The notes beneath the pieces are model-generated. The model saw only the letters and a program-made list of their open reading frames with translations, ran no database searches and was not told the origin of the DNA. From Agrocybe praecox (lineage: Eukaryota; Basidiomycota; Agaricomycetes; Agaricales; Agrocybaceae): DNA of 64,000 bases. The stretch lies in NCBI GenBank assembly GCA_964017145.1, contig OZ024841.1, forward strand, positions 1,550,001 through 1,614,000, in the 5' to 3' direction. Positions 11,880 through 23,682 of this stretch are shown here, one piece after another. The translations under genes were made by a program, and so were the position numbers. The first letter of the stretch is position 1. Every line of letters starts with the position of its first letter.

Positions 11880-12349
11880 ATGCGCTCAACCACTCTTCGC
11901 ACCATTGTCCTAATAGGAGCCCTCACCACCCTTACATCCGCCACAGGAATCCCCGCAAACCAATGCAACACCGGCGCGATCCTGTGCTGCGACTTTACAG
12001 GCGTCGCGAGCCAACCCTCCATCTCGAGCATCCTCGGCCTCTTGGGCATCACCGTCCAGGATATGACTGGGTTTGTGGGCGTTACGTGTGTGGTTATCAG
12101 TCCGAACGGTTTGGGGACTTTTGTATGGTGCGTAGTATTATCTTACTTGGATCTTTGGATGACTTATGAGTCTAACTATTTTATATCAATAATTGCGTAG
12201 CTCTGCCCAAGCTGTCTGCTGCGCGAATAACTCTTTCAGTAAGTAAATGTAATGTCCTCGAATAATCCTCACTTTCTAATCATATTATTCTACACTACGC
12301 AGGTGGAGTTGTCGCCTTGGGATGCACACCCGTCGAGCTGTCAATTTAA
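11880..12349 (+). CDS. Class I hydrophobin
   Basis: Three exons: 11880-12127, 12201-12238 and 12303-12349, joined in phase to give 110 aa. After an N-terminal signal peptide (about 20 residues) the eight cysteines have class I spacing: C-x6-CC-x32-C-x12-C-x5-CC-x13-C, followed by seven residues. The first donor is GTGCGT at 12128. Choosing it creates the fifth cysteine codon across the junction, which supports the splice. Hydrophobins are small secreted proteins that assemble into amphipathic films on aerial hyphae and spores and help attachment to surfaces. The neighbouring CFEM-like gene is also a surface-protein candidate, but shared control is not shown. Confidence 0.92.
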
Positions 12350-13257
12350 TAAATTCGAAATACTCTTATTCTGTCCCATCGATCGGACTATAGCATCTAC
12401 CTATCATTGATAGACATGCGAGAATAACACACACACACATACGTATAATTCATATATATCTAACCCCATTGAATCAAGACCAAACGGCGAAATCTTCGGC
12501 GATGAGCACGAAACATATGCGCTTCTTCGAAGTCAATTAACGAATTAGACGAACAATTAAGTACAAACTTAGTAGTCTATAAATATCCTGACACCCATGA
12601 CGGTCAAAACTTCGGGTATTCGGCCAAGTTTCTCCACGAGAAGATGATGTATTATTTTGGGAACGCCCCTATGTAGCGGACGGAACAAACTTGTTCCTCT
12701 CAAGAAGTCGGGTCTCACGAGCAGAGGGAAACGGTTATAGCAGGTAGGCAGATGTCAGAAAACCGACGATTGGTAATGGTAAAAGCAACAGATGTTTCGA
12801 TTATACCTAACATACCAACTAACTAACTATCGTCGTCGTGATGAATCATGCGTGTGTGAGGGCGTCTACTACGTATACGTTTAGAAAAGAAAGAAGAAAA
12901 GAAAACTAGATACCTAATGAAGAATATAATCTTACTTACTACTGTTGGGATACTGCGGGGTATTACACGGTTTTTTTACAACGACAACAGCTACATACAA
13001 CGCGAAAAAGGGGTAATACAATCAATTTCAAAGGAAGGAAGGGAATGAGGGGAGGCACGGGAGTAGGAATGAGGGGAGAAAGAACACCCAATCGTACAGA
13101 CTTCGCGTACCAGGACGGTACGCTACGTGAGGCATGCACGACAATGAGAAGGGAAGAATTAAGCTGGGTAAAACCAAGAAGAAAGAGAAAGAGAAAACGC
13201 AAAAGAGGAAGAGCAAGAAAACAAAACGTACAAAAAGAGTTCATACATACAACCGCG
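12350..13257. other. Intergenic region between hydrophobin and membrane-protein gene
   Basis: This contains the 3' flanks of two convergent genes. A short CA run lies near 12428-12440. Small open frames at 13028-13449 are composition artefacts of a purine-rich stretch. No gene is supported. Confidence 0.5.
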
Positions 13258-14852
13258 CTACACAGCCGAATCGCTACCCTCGCTCACCCCACTCCAAACG
13301 CTCTCTCTATTCTTCCCCAGTCCATCTGTGTTTCCTGCACCCTCACCGGGCGAGCTCATCTCAGAAGCAGCGGGTACCAACAACACATCAGCCACGCCCA
13401 CCTCGATGTGCGGGAGTGGCTCGTCTTCGTCCGAGTCGAGTGTAGGTGATTGTTTGATAACAGAATTCGTCGCCATCGTCGTCGTCGTAGGAAGAGGAGG
13501 GTGCGCCAACGTCGACCCAGACATCCCCGAAGAGGTCGATTGAGAATGCACATGTGTCGACTTCCCATTCCCACTCGAATTAGGATCAACGACAGGGGGC
13601 GAAGGCATCGCAATCAGCACGGCCACTCTGAGCATCTTGGGCCCCTTGATACTGTTCAGCTCCTCCATCGCTATCCCCTCGCCGCCATTACCGTTCATCC
13701 CTAGGTTCGCCGTCGACCCAGCGTTGGACCTGTTCAGAGGTGCAGGTAACGGGGAGGAAGGCGCTGGTGTAGGGTTGAGAATCTGTCCGACTGAGGAGAG
13801 GAATCTGCGGTATCGTGGAGAGCGTTGGCGAGTCGATGCGGGAGGCGTGGGCGAAGTGACGGGTACAGGTAAACCGGGATCATCAGATGATGGTAGTGAT
13901 TGTGATTCATCAGGTCGTTGTTGAACTTGGGTCGTCACAGCCGGTGTCGTTGTTCCCGTAGGAGTAAGCGGTGCGGATGATGGTTCAGAGTTATTCGCAG
14001 CAGCGACACGCAGACTTCCCACCGAAGGAATAGTCGCAAGTCGCACAGGTGTCGTCGTACCCGACGTCTGGGACCGTGACGCCACTCCGGGTACATCAGC
14101 GCCAGCCGTCGTCGTCGTCGCAGTCGTCGTCGGTGGCAAATACGCAGCGGCAAACGGTCTAATCAAATCCCACTCCCGCGCCTGTTCCGTCCTCCATGCC
14201 TCGTTGATCGCCTTCCCATGCCCATTGGGCCCAATTCCCACCTCCACATACCCTCCGCCCCCACCAGCCGCATATCCCACCAAGTCTCCCTTTTTATCGA
14301 CATACGCTTCCCATAACTTGGGTTTCTTGCTTAGGTCGACTTTGACCGGCCGGAGTGGAGGCGCTGGTGGTACCCAGGTCCCGTTGCGGATGGCTTCTTC
14401 GACCATTAGTCGGTGTCGACGTCGAAGGATGAACGAACGGATGACGATGGCCGCTGAGACGGAGAGAAGGAGGACGAGCGTGGCTAGGAAGGTGTATACT
14501 GAGAGCATGCGGACATTCGTTCAGGAAAAAGGTATCGAGGCAGACGAAGAATATGGGTCGTTAGAATAGGGTACATTAGAGGTGAATTAAGGATAAGCAA
14601 GGAGAAGAACGCACGATATAGTGATGCAGAAGTTGCGATAACACCATTATTTTGGTTACCACCGTTTCCAGTATTCCCACCGCCATTATTTGGAGGCCCG
14701 GCTGGAGGCGTAGTTATAGGAACAGTGGTGGACGAAGTGGCGGAGGAGGACGGCGATGAAAATGATGCGGTTGACGACCCCGACGTTGACGACGTTGACA
14801 AAAGAGCAGACGAGGACAACGAAGACCTGGACGTCATCTTCTTCCAAGGCAA
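13258..14852 (-). CDS. Single-pass membrane protein with Ser/Thr-rich ectodomain and long cytosolic tail
   Basis: Two exons, 14852-14615 and 14498-13258, with a 116-bp intron (donor GTGCGT, acceptor CTCAG), give 492 aa. Residues 1-75 are Ser/Thr/Pro/Gly-rich with no clear signal peptide. A transmembrane helix follows (about residues 80-101, from LYTFLATLVLLLSV) with a basic stop-transfer RRRHR. Next comes a conserved-looking block (EEAIRNGTWVPPAPPLRPVK and PKLWEAYVD) and a long low-complexity Ser/Thr/Pro tail. I recognise the juxtamembrane block as common in uncharacterised basidiomycete proteins. The function is unknown; it is probably a plasma-membrane protein. A second ATG five codons downstream is possible. 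A decayed partial copy lies at 27075-27720. Confidence 0.78.
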
Positions 14853-15110
14853 TAGTGTACTGGTGATAAATAGGAAGAGGAAGTGTCTAGAAACAACAAA
14901 AAATTATCTGTTTAGATTCGACGTCGACGCTCATCGTGAAGTTAGTAATTACCACAAGGGAAGTGACTGGCACACTAAAGAAACAGGAAAAGGGACGGAT
15001 GTGGTGGTGATCGTAAAGAGGAAAGGAAAGGACGTAAGGTGGCAGAAAGAAATCAAAAGAAGCGTGGGTCAGTCGTGCCCGATTTCGATATGATAATAAA
15101 AGAAACGTAC

Positions 15111-15124
15111 ACTTATTTATAGCG
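15111..15124 (-). promoter_or_regulatory. TATA-like element upstream of the membrane-protein gene
   Basis: Read on the minus strand, gctataaataagtg lies about 260-270 bp before the start codon. The equivalent sequence survives at about 27950-27965 upstream of the decayed copy, so it was duplicated along with the gene. Confidence 0.4.
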
Positions 15125-15335
15125 TGGGTTAACAACGGATGATTTGGCGTAAGTACTGCGGAGGGACTCCGTTAGCAGACGAGGTGGTTATTCGGGATAA
15201 AAATGGGAATTCGTCGAGTTGAGGGCGTGAATGATACGTATGTGACACTTGCAGCGCTTGATGGACGGACGGCTGGATGGAGCGGTGACAAGGGAGATGG
15301 TTGTCTTTGATGTTCCTTCTCCTGGCTTTAGCTCC

Positions 15336-15780
15336 TACGTATAGAGAAAACAACAAGCCTTTCTAAAACATACAAAGTCGTGTGCCCAGCAAGTTCAAAT
15401 GCACGTTCTATGCCTCGTGGTTATCGGTATTGGGCGGTGCCAGCCGTGCAAAATATAACGCTCGTGGTCGTGGCGGTCGTGGATGAAAAGGAAGAAAAGG
15501 AAGGAAGAGTGAAAACAAAAGCCGACGACATAGATAGCAACCCCACCCCTCCGTAGCGTCCGTTGCTGTCAGAAGTAACGAACCGAATGACAAATGAATT
15601 TCCATCATATCCCTGATTGGGTCTTGACGGCTATCATCGGCTATCCATCGAATAGCCACTTGCCGGATTGCCATCTCCATGCCGCCGTTCGGGTTTTCAA
15701 ACAACATCCCGATCTTGCTGCCGCTGCACATGCCGTATGTAAGGTTCTCCATTCTATTTGTTCTTTTGTGTCAGAATGAC
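15336..15780. repeat. Segmental repeat C, copy 1
   Basis: This is a non-coding block of about 300-430 bp containing acaacaagccttt, gtcgtgtgcccagcaagttc, gacgacatagatagcaac and gtaacgaaccgaatga. Related copies lie near 28120-28420, 36320-36660, 52735-53140 and 60308-60570. In most cases it sits immediately 5' of a family B copy, so it was probably duplicated with that gene and may include its old promoter. Confidence 0.8.
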
Positions 15781-16219
15781 GTAGCTATATTTAATCCCAC
15801 TCCGATCTGTGTGAAATCATATGCACACATATATTTTTGTATCGCCTTCAACAGGGTTCCCTCGCTTCGTTTCAGTTTCCACTCATCGTAATTTATGAGC
15901 TTTCAGTGTTGGTATCTTTTAAAATGGCTCCATGCATATCAGCACAGGCAGACCAGTACGCCTATGGGAACTCAGGACTCAGGAGAGACGACTATCACGA
16001 TCAATTACCCACCCCTGTTTGATCTTCATTCGTTGTATATATTCAGGCCTAATCATATGTGATCGTGATTGTCATCAACTACTGCCTGAGGGAGGGTGGT
16101 CTGCCGTGGCCCGTGGACTTCACATCATCTCTCACGCGTCCGGGCTCGTATAATCAACCATGAAAATATCCTAAAATATCCAAGACAGGATTAATTACCG
16201 TGTGAACCGTGGTCACCGG

Positions 16220-16660
16220 TCACCATTCGTAAATAAGCCAGTCAGCTAATAACGCCCGTGATCTACAGAGCCTTGTAAGTATAGTGGCCGTGGGGGCTAA
16301 GAAAATGGAACGCCTAAGCCCTGCCGAGGACAAGTGTGAGTACAAGTACAAGGGATGGTCAGAATCAACTCGATGCCAATGCTGTGCCGGCTACTCAGTA
16401 CACACGCACACGAGTCGAGCGTCCTTGGGTGGTATGTCGGCAAGCAAACAATATCCCTATCATCAACAAATCTCCCTTGTACATAAGAGTCAGGAGGCGA
16501 CTGTACAGCCTAACAGATAAAACAGCACTAAGTACCCGTACATACCCAGATATCCTCGTAATATGCCGCCCTATTCCCTAGCTCTTTTTACAGGTTTTAA
16601 ATCTCCACACCCATCCCCATACCACGCCCGAAGGGAACTTTTCCCCGAATATCATCTTCT
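16220..16660. repeat. Segmental repeat D, copy 1
   Basis: This is a direct repeat of about 400 bp shared with 37275-37680 and in part with 53100-53310. It is recognisable by gaggacaagtgtgagtacaa, tggtcagaatcaactcgatg and actcagtacacacgcacac. No coding content is supported, since the frames differ between copies. Confidence 0.8.
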
Positions 16661-16706
16661 ACCTGCTGCGCAATGATTTCGGCAGGAGGCATACATACCT
16701 CGTCTA

Positions 16707-16731
16707 TTTCTGCGTGCGTGCGTGCGTGCGT
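16707..16731. repeat. (GTGC)n microsatellite
   Basis: About six tandem tetranucleotides (gtgcgtgcgtgc and onward) within non-coding sequence downstream of repeat D. Confidence 0.85.
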
Positions 16732-17214
16732 GATGGAGGATGACATATCGATGTATTTGACTTCCTTGTATATGTTTTGATCGAGGTCGGTGGGTTAAAT
16801 ATGTGCTTATGGTAAACTCCGTGCCTGAGCAGAGTCACGTAGTACGCCATACACTAAACTCCCATGGGATTAAGAGTGAATACGTACGTGCGTTATGGTA
16901 ATATAATCATGGATGGATCCAGGAGGAGTAAGTGCGCAGTTTGTTTGTTTTTGGATTTCTGAATCCTTCCCAGGCCCGGGCTTGATGGGATGTCAGTGTT
17001 ATGTCAGGATATAAACGGAACACCATGGTTCGATGATTATTCCATAAGTTATTTACTGCTCTTATAAAGTATCAAAAATATCTTCATAAATAACACGCCT
17101 TTCTACATGTTACCCCAGCTTAGCCATATATTACATAGCTTTTCGACCTCAAATACTATTCAGTAAAGAGATTAAACCCAATTTCCTTATGCTTTCATTT
17201 CCGTTGTGTTGGCT

Positions 17215-17464
17215 TGATATCGGCGCCAACCGAGCTGTGCGGTCTGATAGGGCAAGATTAGATCAATGTTAGCGAAATCACATCACAGCCATGGTGTGTC
17301 GAGTTGGCTTTGCTCTCACCGTCTACGTCCAAATCGTAACGCCTCCTTTGCGTACTTGGAATTTTCTAGTACCTACATGAAGAGGCTTGGTTTATAGGTC
17401 AACTATCTGGCCTATACGTCCTGGTTCCTATTCGCAGCCTCGTTTAATCGGCAAATAATCAACC
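17215..17464 (+). promoter_or_regulatory. Conserved upstream region of copy A2
   Basis: About 250 bp before the A2 start closely match the regions before A4 (28490-28751) and A5 (44780-45015). Shared blocks include gctctcaccgtctatg, aatcgtaac, a poly-purine step, ggtttatac and the start context caaataatcaaccatgtc. A1 and A6 have a different upstream region, so two promoter classes exist in the family. Confidence 0.6.
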
Positions 17465-18034
17465 ATGTCATCCCCAACTGATACTTCCTTTCTGACGCCG
17501 TTTCACACCTCGACTCCGCATCTCCATATCCAGACCCCGCTCGAGACAGGGAATGAGCGATTCTGGCGTGAATTTGATTGCTTCTACAAAGACAACCAGA
17601 CCACAATCAACAAATGCATGGAGTTGAACGTCGAACAGGTGGCGAAGAGTGACAAGATTGGAGAAGTGGCTCTTACTTTGGATACATTTGTGAACACGGT
17701 GGATGTTGTTCTTGACGGTCTGGCGGCCCTAGCGAATGTTCATCCAATTCTCGGTGGTAAGCTCGTATTTTACACGGTACTGGCGTTCTGTATTGACCGC
17801 AGATCATAGTTGCGATATTCGCTTTCCGTTCCGTCATAAAGCTAGAGGTGGCTAGGCGGGACAATAATAAGAAAGTCATTGCTGTGAAGCTTCAAATGCA
17901 AAATATGATGTGCACGATGTTCCAGTGCGTAGATGTCGTGTTGTTTGTTATATAACATTCGTTTAATAAACGTCACAACCAAGACTCCGAAATTTAACCC
18001 ACGCGCATGTCATAGATGCGGCCAAAGCACAGCA
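17465..18034 (+). pseudogene. Family A copy A2: 5' fragment ending at an assembly gap
   Basis: Exon 1 is 17465-17756, exon 2 is 17810-17924 and exon 3 starts at 17984. The first two exon lengths equal those of A4, and phases are kept. The frame encodes the N-terminal helical region only (WREFDCFYKDN, LDTFVNTVDVVLDGL, NNKKVIAVKLQMQNMM). It runs into 200 Ns. The sequence after the gap is unrelated AT-rich DNA rather than the rest of exon 3, so either the copy is truncated or the gap hides missing sequence. Confidence 0.7.
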
Positions 18035-18234
18035 NNNNNNNNNNNNNNNNNNNNNNNNNNNNNNNNNNNNNNNNNNNNNNNNNNNNNNNNNNNNNNNNNN
18101 NNNNNNNNNNNNNNNNNNNNNNNNNNNNNNNNNNNNNNNNNNNNNNNNNNNNNNNNNNNNNNNNNNNNNNNNNNNNNNNNNNNNNNNNNNNNNNNNNNNN
18201 NNNNNNNNNNNNNNNNNNNNNNNNNNNNNNNNNN
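18035..18234. other. Assembly gap (200 Ns)
   Basis: Exactly 200 undetermined bases, a conventional placeholder length, so the true size is unknown. It falls inside a gene with several near-identical paralogues in this window, which is where short-read assemblies tend to break or misjoin. Confidence 0.98.
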
Positions 18235-19239
18235 CCTAGCTTAAACAAGACACTTACCAGACGTTCTTTACATGTATTGTTGGTGGTTTCATTACTGCAT
18301 AAGGGCTTAAATACAATAATGGACATCATATCCATCCTACAAAAGCCTCAGAATACTGTGAATTATGCATTGAAAGCTATGATTTTGACTGATGTCCAAA
18401 TATGGAAGTTATTTCCTAATTGGGATGTTTCCGCTTTTTCACTATATTTTAAGAGATTAAACCTACTATGCTTGCTATATAAGGTATCTATAGACTCTTG
18501 AAGTAGTCTAACAGTCTTCAAGAGGACTTGTGATGTATAAAAGTATAGCAAAAGTTCGCTTTTTGGACATATTTATAAATAAGTCATATTATTTTTGAAC
18601 ATTATCCAGATGCACTTCTGTGCATCCATCCTTTCTCTTTGTATTTATGCATTTTTAAAGGTCTTATAAATCATTATAAATTACTAGAACCTATATCCAC
18701 CTTTTTTTTGTGGCAAAAAAGCGCCCAAAACATGAGAAATCAGACAATGTAGCCTTTTAGGCATTTAATCATGTGAGATATTCCAAACACACATTTGATA
18801 AGATAAGATAAGATAATGATAAGATAGGATAAGATAAGATATTATAGGATAAGATAAGATAGGATAGGATATGATAAGATAACTACTATCTAGATAAGAT
18901 ATTTATTAAAATAGCTACAAGTCAGATAAGATATTCAAAGCATAGCCACAGTAAAATAAAACATTACAGTATAGCCACATATCAGATTAGATCTAGTGAC
19001 ATTGTCACACTTTTTCTAAAAATGTTTTTGGGTCTTTATTTAGAAGGGTAGAAATGTTTTATATTGTAAAATGTTTTAAAATATGCTAAAATGTTTCAAA
19101 GTGCAAAAACATTTTAAAGGACAAAAATGTTTTAAAAGAAATGTTTTGTGTAAAAATGTTTCTACAAAAACATTCTAAAGGGCCTATTAGGTTGTTTATT
19201 TATCAGAAATTAATCAACCTAATAGGTCCTTACTGTGGT
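18235..19239. other. AT-rich non-coding stretch
   Basis: It holds a GATAA-type microsatellite at about 18796-18883 (gataagataagata and variants), a scatter of related motifs to about 18995, and repeated aaaatgtttt words at about 19020-19160. No open frame looks coding. It may be transposon remains, but I cannot name a family. Confidence 0.6.
19181..19228. repeat. 14-bp inverted repeat next to the stop codon of the 19240 gene
   Basis: ggcctattaggttg (19181-19194) pairs with caacctaataggtc (19215-19228) with one mismatch across a 20-bp AT-rich loop. It lies 12 bp after the stop codon of the minus-strand gene, so it would be transcribed in its 3' UTR. It could equally be the end of a small transposon. 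Confidence 0.7.
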
Positions 19240-20189
19240 TCACTGAAGTGAAGCGGTGGCGGCAGGACCTGCGATGGCAGATATGTCAGTGGAGGTGGAA
19301 GCGATGGTGGTAGGACCTGCGATGGCAGATATGTTGGTGGAGGTGGAAGCGATGGCGGCAGGACCTGCGATGGCTGCAATGACGGCAGGGGAGGGATTTG
19401 GGTCGTTGGCCATCTCAGCGAGTTGGTGGTTAATATGAGGGGGGCGGAGATGAGGTGGGAGGTCGTAGACGCTGGTGACCTTTGTGAGGGAGGGGCGTTT
19501 AGAGGGTGGGGGGCGATTGGACCTCGCGGTTTCGATATCGTCTTGGTCGTCTTGTTGCTCTTCACCCCGTCTCCTCTTCTTCGGGATGGTAGTGACCGCT
19601 ACCACCTCCACAACGTCGTCGTCATCCCTCTCCAACTCGTGCGCAACCGCCACTTCATCCCCCTTTTCGCTTTCCACTTCGTCAACGTCAATGGCAGTGT
19701 CGTTGGAGCCGCCTTCATTGAGTTCGACAGCGGCCTTCTCGATGTGCTTGGAGATAACACCCAAGGCTTTTTTGACGGCCTTGGAGCTGACGGACTGGGA
19801 AGCGGCGTCCTCAGCCTGGTTCTCGGCTGGGTGACTGGTGAAAAGAAAGTAAAAAAAGAGAAAAAAGAGATATGTCAAGCAAAACTTACTCGGTTAGAAG
19901 GCGCGGGGCTTTGAAGTCCTCCTTGATAATGGTGCTGTCGGTTTTGATAACGGTCTGGTACCTGTAAGACCCTAAGAATGCGATTAATGATCAAAACAAC
20001 GATCAAAGAAAAGAAAGAAACTTGAACTTACCGTCACGGTTAGTAACTGAGAAGCGACGGTGCGTAACCTTTCGGATCTCTTGTTGGAAAACAACGGTAG
20101 AGTCTGAGAAGTAAGGTTAGCTTCAGTTGGAAGGGTTAATGGATAAGAAACGTACCAAGAATACAAGCAACAGCAGATTGAACAGACAT
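19240..20189 (-). CDS. Hypothetical low-complexity protein (possibly nuclear)
   Basis: Four exons: 20189-20156, 20103-20032, 19971-19890 and 19834-19240, with GT-AG introns of about 52-60 bp. Phases join to 260 aa. The N-terminal 60 residues (MSVQSAVACIL, then VVFQQEIRKVTHRRF) are the most ordered part. Next come an acidic region with DVDEVESEKGDE and a basic patch PKKRRRG that could be a nuclear localisation signal. The C-terminus holds three imperfect copies of a 17-residue Ala/Ser/Thr block starting AIAGPAAIASTST. I do not recognise the family. The last acceptor (before 19834) was chosen because the nearer one breaks the frame. Confidence 0.6.
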
Positions 20190-20699
20190 GATGTGAGAAC
20201 TGTTGAGAGCGAAACGATGCAAGGTAGGAAAAAGAGAGGAGGCAGGATGGAAATGCGAGCTATGCTGTGATATTTAAATACAGCACAGCTGCAAACAGAA
20301 TCGAGATCGCTAGAACATAGCGAAATCGAATCGTGTTTGTGGTGGTTGGTGGACAAGAAGGTGACAGTGACCAGTGACCAGCTCGGTCAAAGCGACCCTG
20401 CAAAACAACCCGGTCTAACCAAATTCATATGGATCTCCGCTGAACTTGAAGATCTTCGTTACCCCAGATCATAGCGCTCCTAATCCAGCTTCACAGGAAA
20501 TTTTCAAAGGATGCAACGAGTACAGACCCAGCCATTTGGTGAGCTATTTTTTAGAGTCAATCTTAACCATTTCAATACATACAAATTAGGTCATTCAGGA
20601 ATCTGTAGGGGCTTCAGCTTGCTCACCCTCCGGACCTCTTTGTGTTTCACTATCATATTTTCCAATCTCTTGACACCGTCTTTTCGTACCCCACTCATC

Positions 20700-22986
20700 A
20701 TGGTCAACCCCGGCGCCTTCAAAGGATCAAGGAAGGAATTTCTTTCTCAACAGAAAGTACTTTTCTCCGAGGCTGTAGCCAAAAACCATGTTTCGGACAC
20801 CGTTGCTGATATCCAGCGGCGTTACTTCAAACGATTTCCGATCTCCCTCCACCACGATGAGGAACCGTCGCCCGAATGGCTTGCGCAGGTTGACGATAAC
20901 AGTCCAGACGAAGAAATCAAAGTACCAGACCAGGACGCCCTGAGTTCGGAGGAATACACCAAGGCTTTGGCTGACTACGATGCCATGGCAAAATTATTCC
21001 AATTTCGAAAAGAGGTTAGACATGATCTTTTTATTTCTTTCATCTGTGTACTAATTTATTTTTACATTTCATGTAGCAAATCCGACGCCGTCTTGTTTAC
21101 GAATACCAGAAAGACGAAAAGCAGAAAAATAGCACGCCCATCCAAATGTCTAATTCGGACTCCTGCGATCCTACGAAAGTGCTCATGGCTCAGCTTACTG
21201 GGGTATCGTTGAAGAAACCTCGCTTGCGCACCGGTTACAACGTCTGGGGTCCTCAACACCGATTTTTGGTCGACCCAGTCTTCGAAGAACGCGTCAAAGC
21301 TAGTGCTGTTCCTCAAAAATATCATGCAGCACTCCGAAGCCAAATTTATAAGGAATTATTCAATGAGCTCGGTGAAGATGAGAAGAAGGATTGGGAAGAT
21401 CGCGCCAGGGCAGAACATAAAGCTGCCCTCGAGGCACACGAGGGGTTGTTGAAGAATGCGCCGTCGGAAAAACCAGAAGACCGACAAAAGTAAGTAATTC
21501 CAGGTTATTCTATAGTGGGAAGACAGTTCTCATTTTATTTTTCAGAGTTATAAACTCTCTGCCGAATTGTGTTCAACCCGTTTTGGATCTTATCGCTGCG
21601 CATACGGGTTGGAAGGTTACATTGATTGCAGGGGGTCCTGAGCCAGCAGATAATGGGCGCCTAAACATGATTAGGTGCATTTTTTTCTACTTATTATATT
21701 TCATGTTCTAATCCAAAGAACACGTATTATAGCGTTCATTCAGGTGAAACTAAAGGGTCACTCCGGATGAATTTTGGTAAATCCGAACGCCGAGCCTACA
21801 GCGAATACATAATTCCCATCTTCGGGAATTTCTTGAAGAAGTGCTACAGTATGTTTCATTTTTTGCTTTTCTATTGATGATCATAAACTCAAACATTATT
21901 TTAGCTATAGAAGAATGCCGAGGATGCACATTAGAGCCCGAAGCTCGTTCTTTGGCCAATGTTTTGGCCAACGATAACGACAAATTCACACTCGACTCGA
22001 TGGAAAACTGCGAATCGGTCAAAATTAAAGGACTAAGCAAGCTACGTACAGTTTCGTCAGAGTCAAGCGAATCCTCCAAGACGTTCTCTCGGGAGCACTC
22101 AATTCAGCCGACCCTTACAAACACAAAGACCTCCAATGCACGAACATACACGATACACGACACGCCGAGCACACAAATTCATGCCAAGGAGGTGGAGAAT
22201 GCTCTGCCCGAAGTCAGCACTAACAATGGACAAGGCGTATCAGTCGACTCTAATGTTAATGGTATCTCTGCCGTCCCTTCTCATTTTTTGCCACGGCGTA
22301 CATGTCAATCCCCACCTCCTTCTCTACCTGTCTCGCGCGCGCCATCTCCTTGCCAAATTCATGATGCCCTCCCTCTGGGTGTTGATGCTCCGTCCGGTAC
22401 CGAATCAACATCTCCACGCAACCCTGGTGTCAACGTACCCTCCGAGCCTGATGTTTTGGCTAGACTCTCTATGCTCGCGGACGCCGCTAATTCCTCTATC
22501 AACGGCCACAACGAACCCACCGTCCTGGATGCGCCTATAGGGGGAATCCCTTTAATCCGTCGACATAGCGTTAGTGATGAGGACGACTCAGACAAAGGAC
22601 CTTCTCGCAAGAAACAGAAAGGCGAGATCGTGCCCTTCGAATTTAAAGTTACCTCTCAAGGCCGCCGTGATCTATTTGACGCCCCAGCTGCAAGACAATC
22701 GACCTGGAATGGGGTTATTTGGCCAGCGTGGTTTTCCGATGCGGTTGACATATTCAAATCGGAGCCGCTTACTATATCGTGGGTTAACTTACTCGGTAAT
22801 TGGATAGCATTCCAAGAGAAGGCCGGTTTCGATGATAATGGGAAACTTGGAACCACCAGTCGACCTCCGTGCATTTCGGCATGGATTAAGAATGCCCGAT
22901 CGCCCATGTACGACCCGAACATCAATGATCTTCCAAAGTTCCGGCAACAGTTCAAACGATGGTGGCTTAGTCTTCAACCTGAGTAG
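20700..22986 (+). CDS. HMG-box-like protein of an Agaricomycete-specific family; C-terminus lost to a stop codon
   Basis: Exons 20700-21014, 21077-21489, 21546-21674, 21733-21848 and 21905-22986 give 684 aa. An HMG-box-like segment lies around residues 145-215 (YNVWGPQHRFLVDPVFEERV, then YKELFNELGEDEKKDWEDRA). The family block HTGWKVTLIAGGPEP follows, then IFGNFLKKCY, a variable Ser/Pro-rich region with RKKQK, and the C-terminal module (PAWFSDAVDIF, FRQQFKRWWLSLQPE). I recognise this order from many predicted Agaricomycete genes of unknown role; DNA binding is inferred from the HMG-like part. The frame ends at TAG 22984-22986, where family members continue with Trp. The missing tail remains readable downstream. 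Confidence 0.75.
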
Positions 22987-23199
22987 AGGGTGAGCTTGAA
23001 TGGCTCCGTTGTTTTGAAGCGAGTCGATGGAAATCTCGACGTGCTCAAAAAGCAAGGGAAAAATGGGATGTACAGTGTTTTGGCGGCATTGTGGTTCTGG
23101 GGGTTAGCTGCAAAAGGAAAAGACAGAGAAGGTGGCGAATCCGAATGGGAGGCAGCCGTCGAAGACGTTTCTAGGGTGGTAAAGGCATTGGCATCTTGA
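22984..23199 (+). pseudogene. Stranded C-terminal tail of the HMG-box-like gene
   Basis: Directly after the TAG the same frame stays open for 71 codons and ends at its own stop. It encodes GKNGMYSVLAALWFWG and a closing helical segment that normally ends this protein family. Tryptophan (TGG) is expected where TAG stands, so a single G-to-A change would explain the break. Confidence 0.65.
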
Positions 23200-23682
23200 A
23201 CGGTAGGTTTTTTCTTCATTTCTCATCTGTTTTTTTCGTGTCATTTCAGGTTCTTGTTCTCTGCCGTACTACTAAAACTTTCTAATCTGTTCAGGATGTA
23301 TATAGTGTCCTCTTTTTTTCTCTTTTTCTTTTTATAATATGCAGACATTTTAATATATATATCTATGTGGCCAAAAATAGTCGACGTTTATTTTCGAAAC
23401 TATATATAACCTATGACATACAGATAAGATATCCCTGCTGCCAAATCTCGTTGATTAACAAAGTGCCGAAAATGCCGAGAGGGCATGATTTATAATTATC
23501 TATCATGTGGCTTTGAGAACCGGCCGAAGATGCCAGGTTGATGCCATCACATGCCGGTGAGGTCACACTGTGGGTTTCTGTGACCGATGCATCTGTGCAG
23601 GCAGACGGGTACCTACAGGTGGGGATGCATAAACCTTACCAGGCAATATAGGAATATTGATACATAAAAGTGTCAGTAACTA

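Noticed and set aside
13045..13449. Plus-strand frames at the 3' end of the membrane-protein gene
   Set aside because: They result from purine-rich composition and overlap the real minus-strand exon. No domain or splice support.
18796..18883. GATA-rich tract as a regulatory array for light- or nitrogen-responsive GATA factors
   Set aside because: Period and uniformity point to a simple microsatellite, and no adjacent gene start would be served by it.
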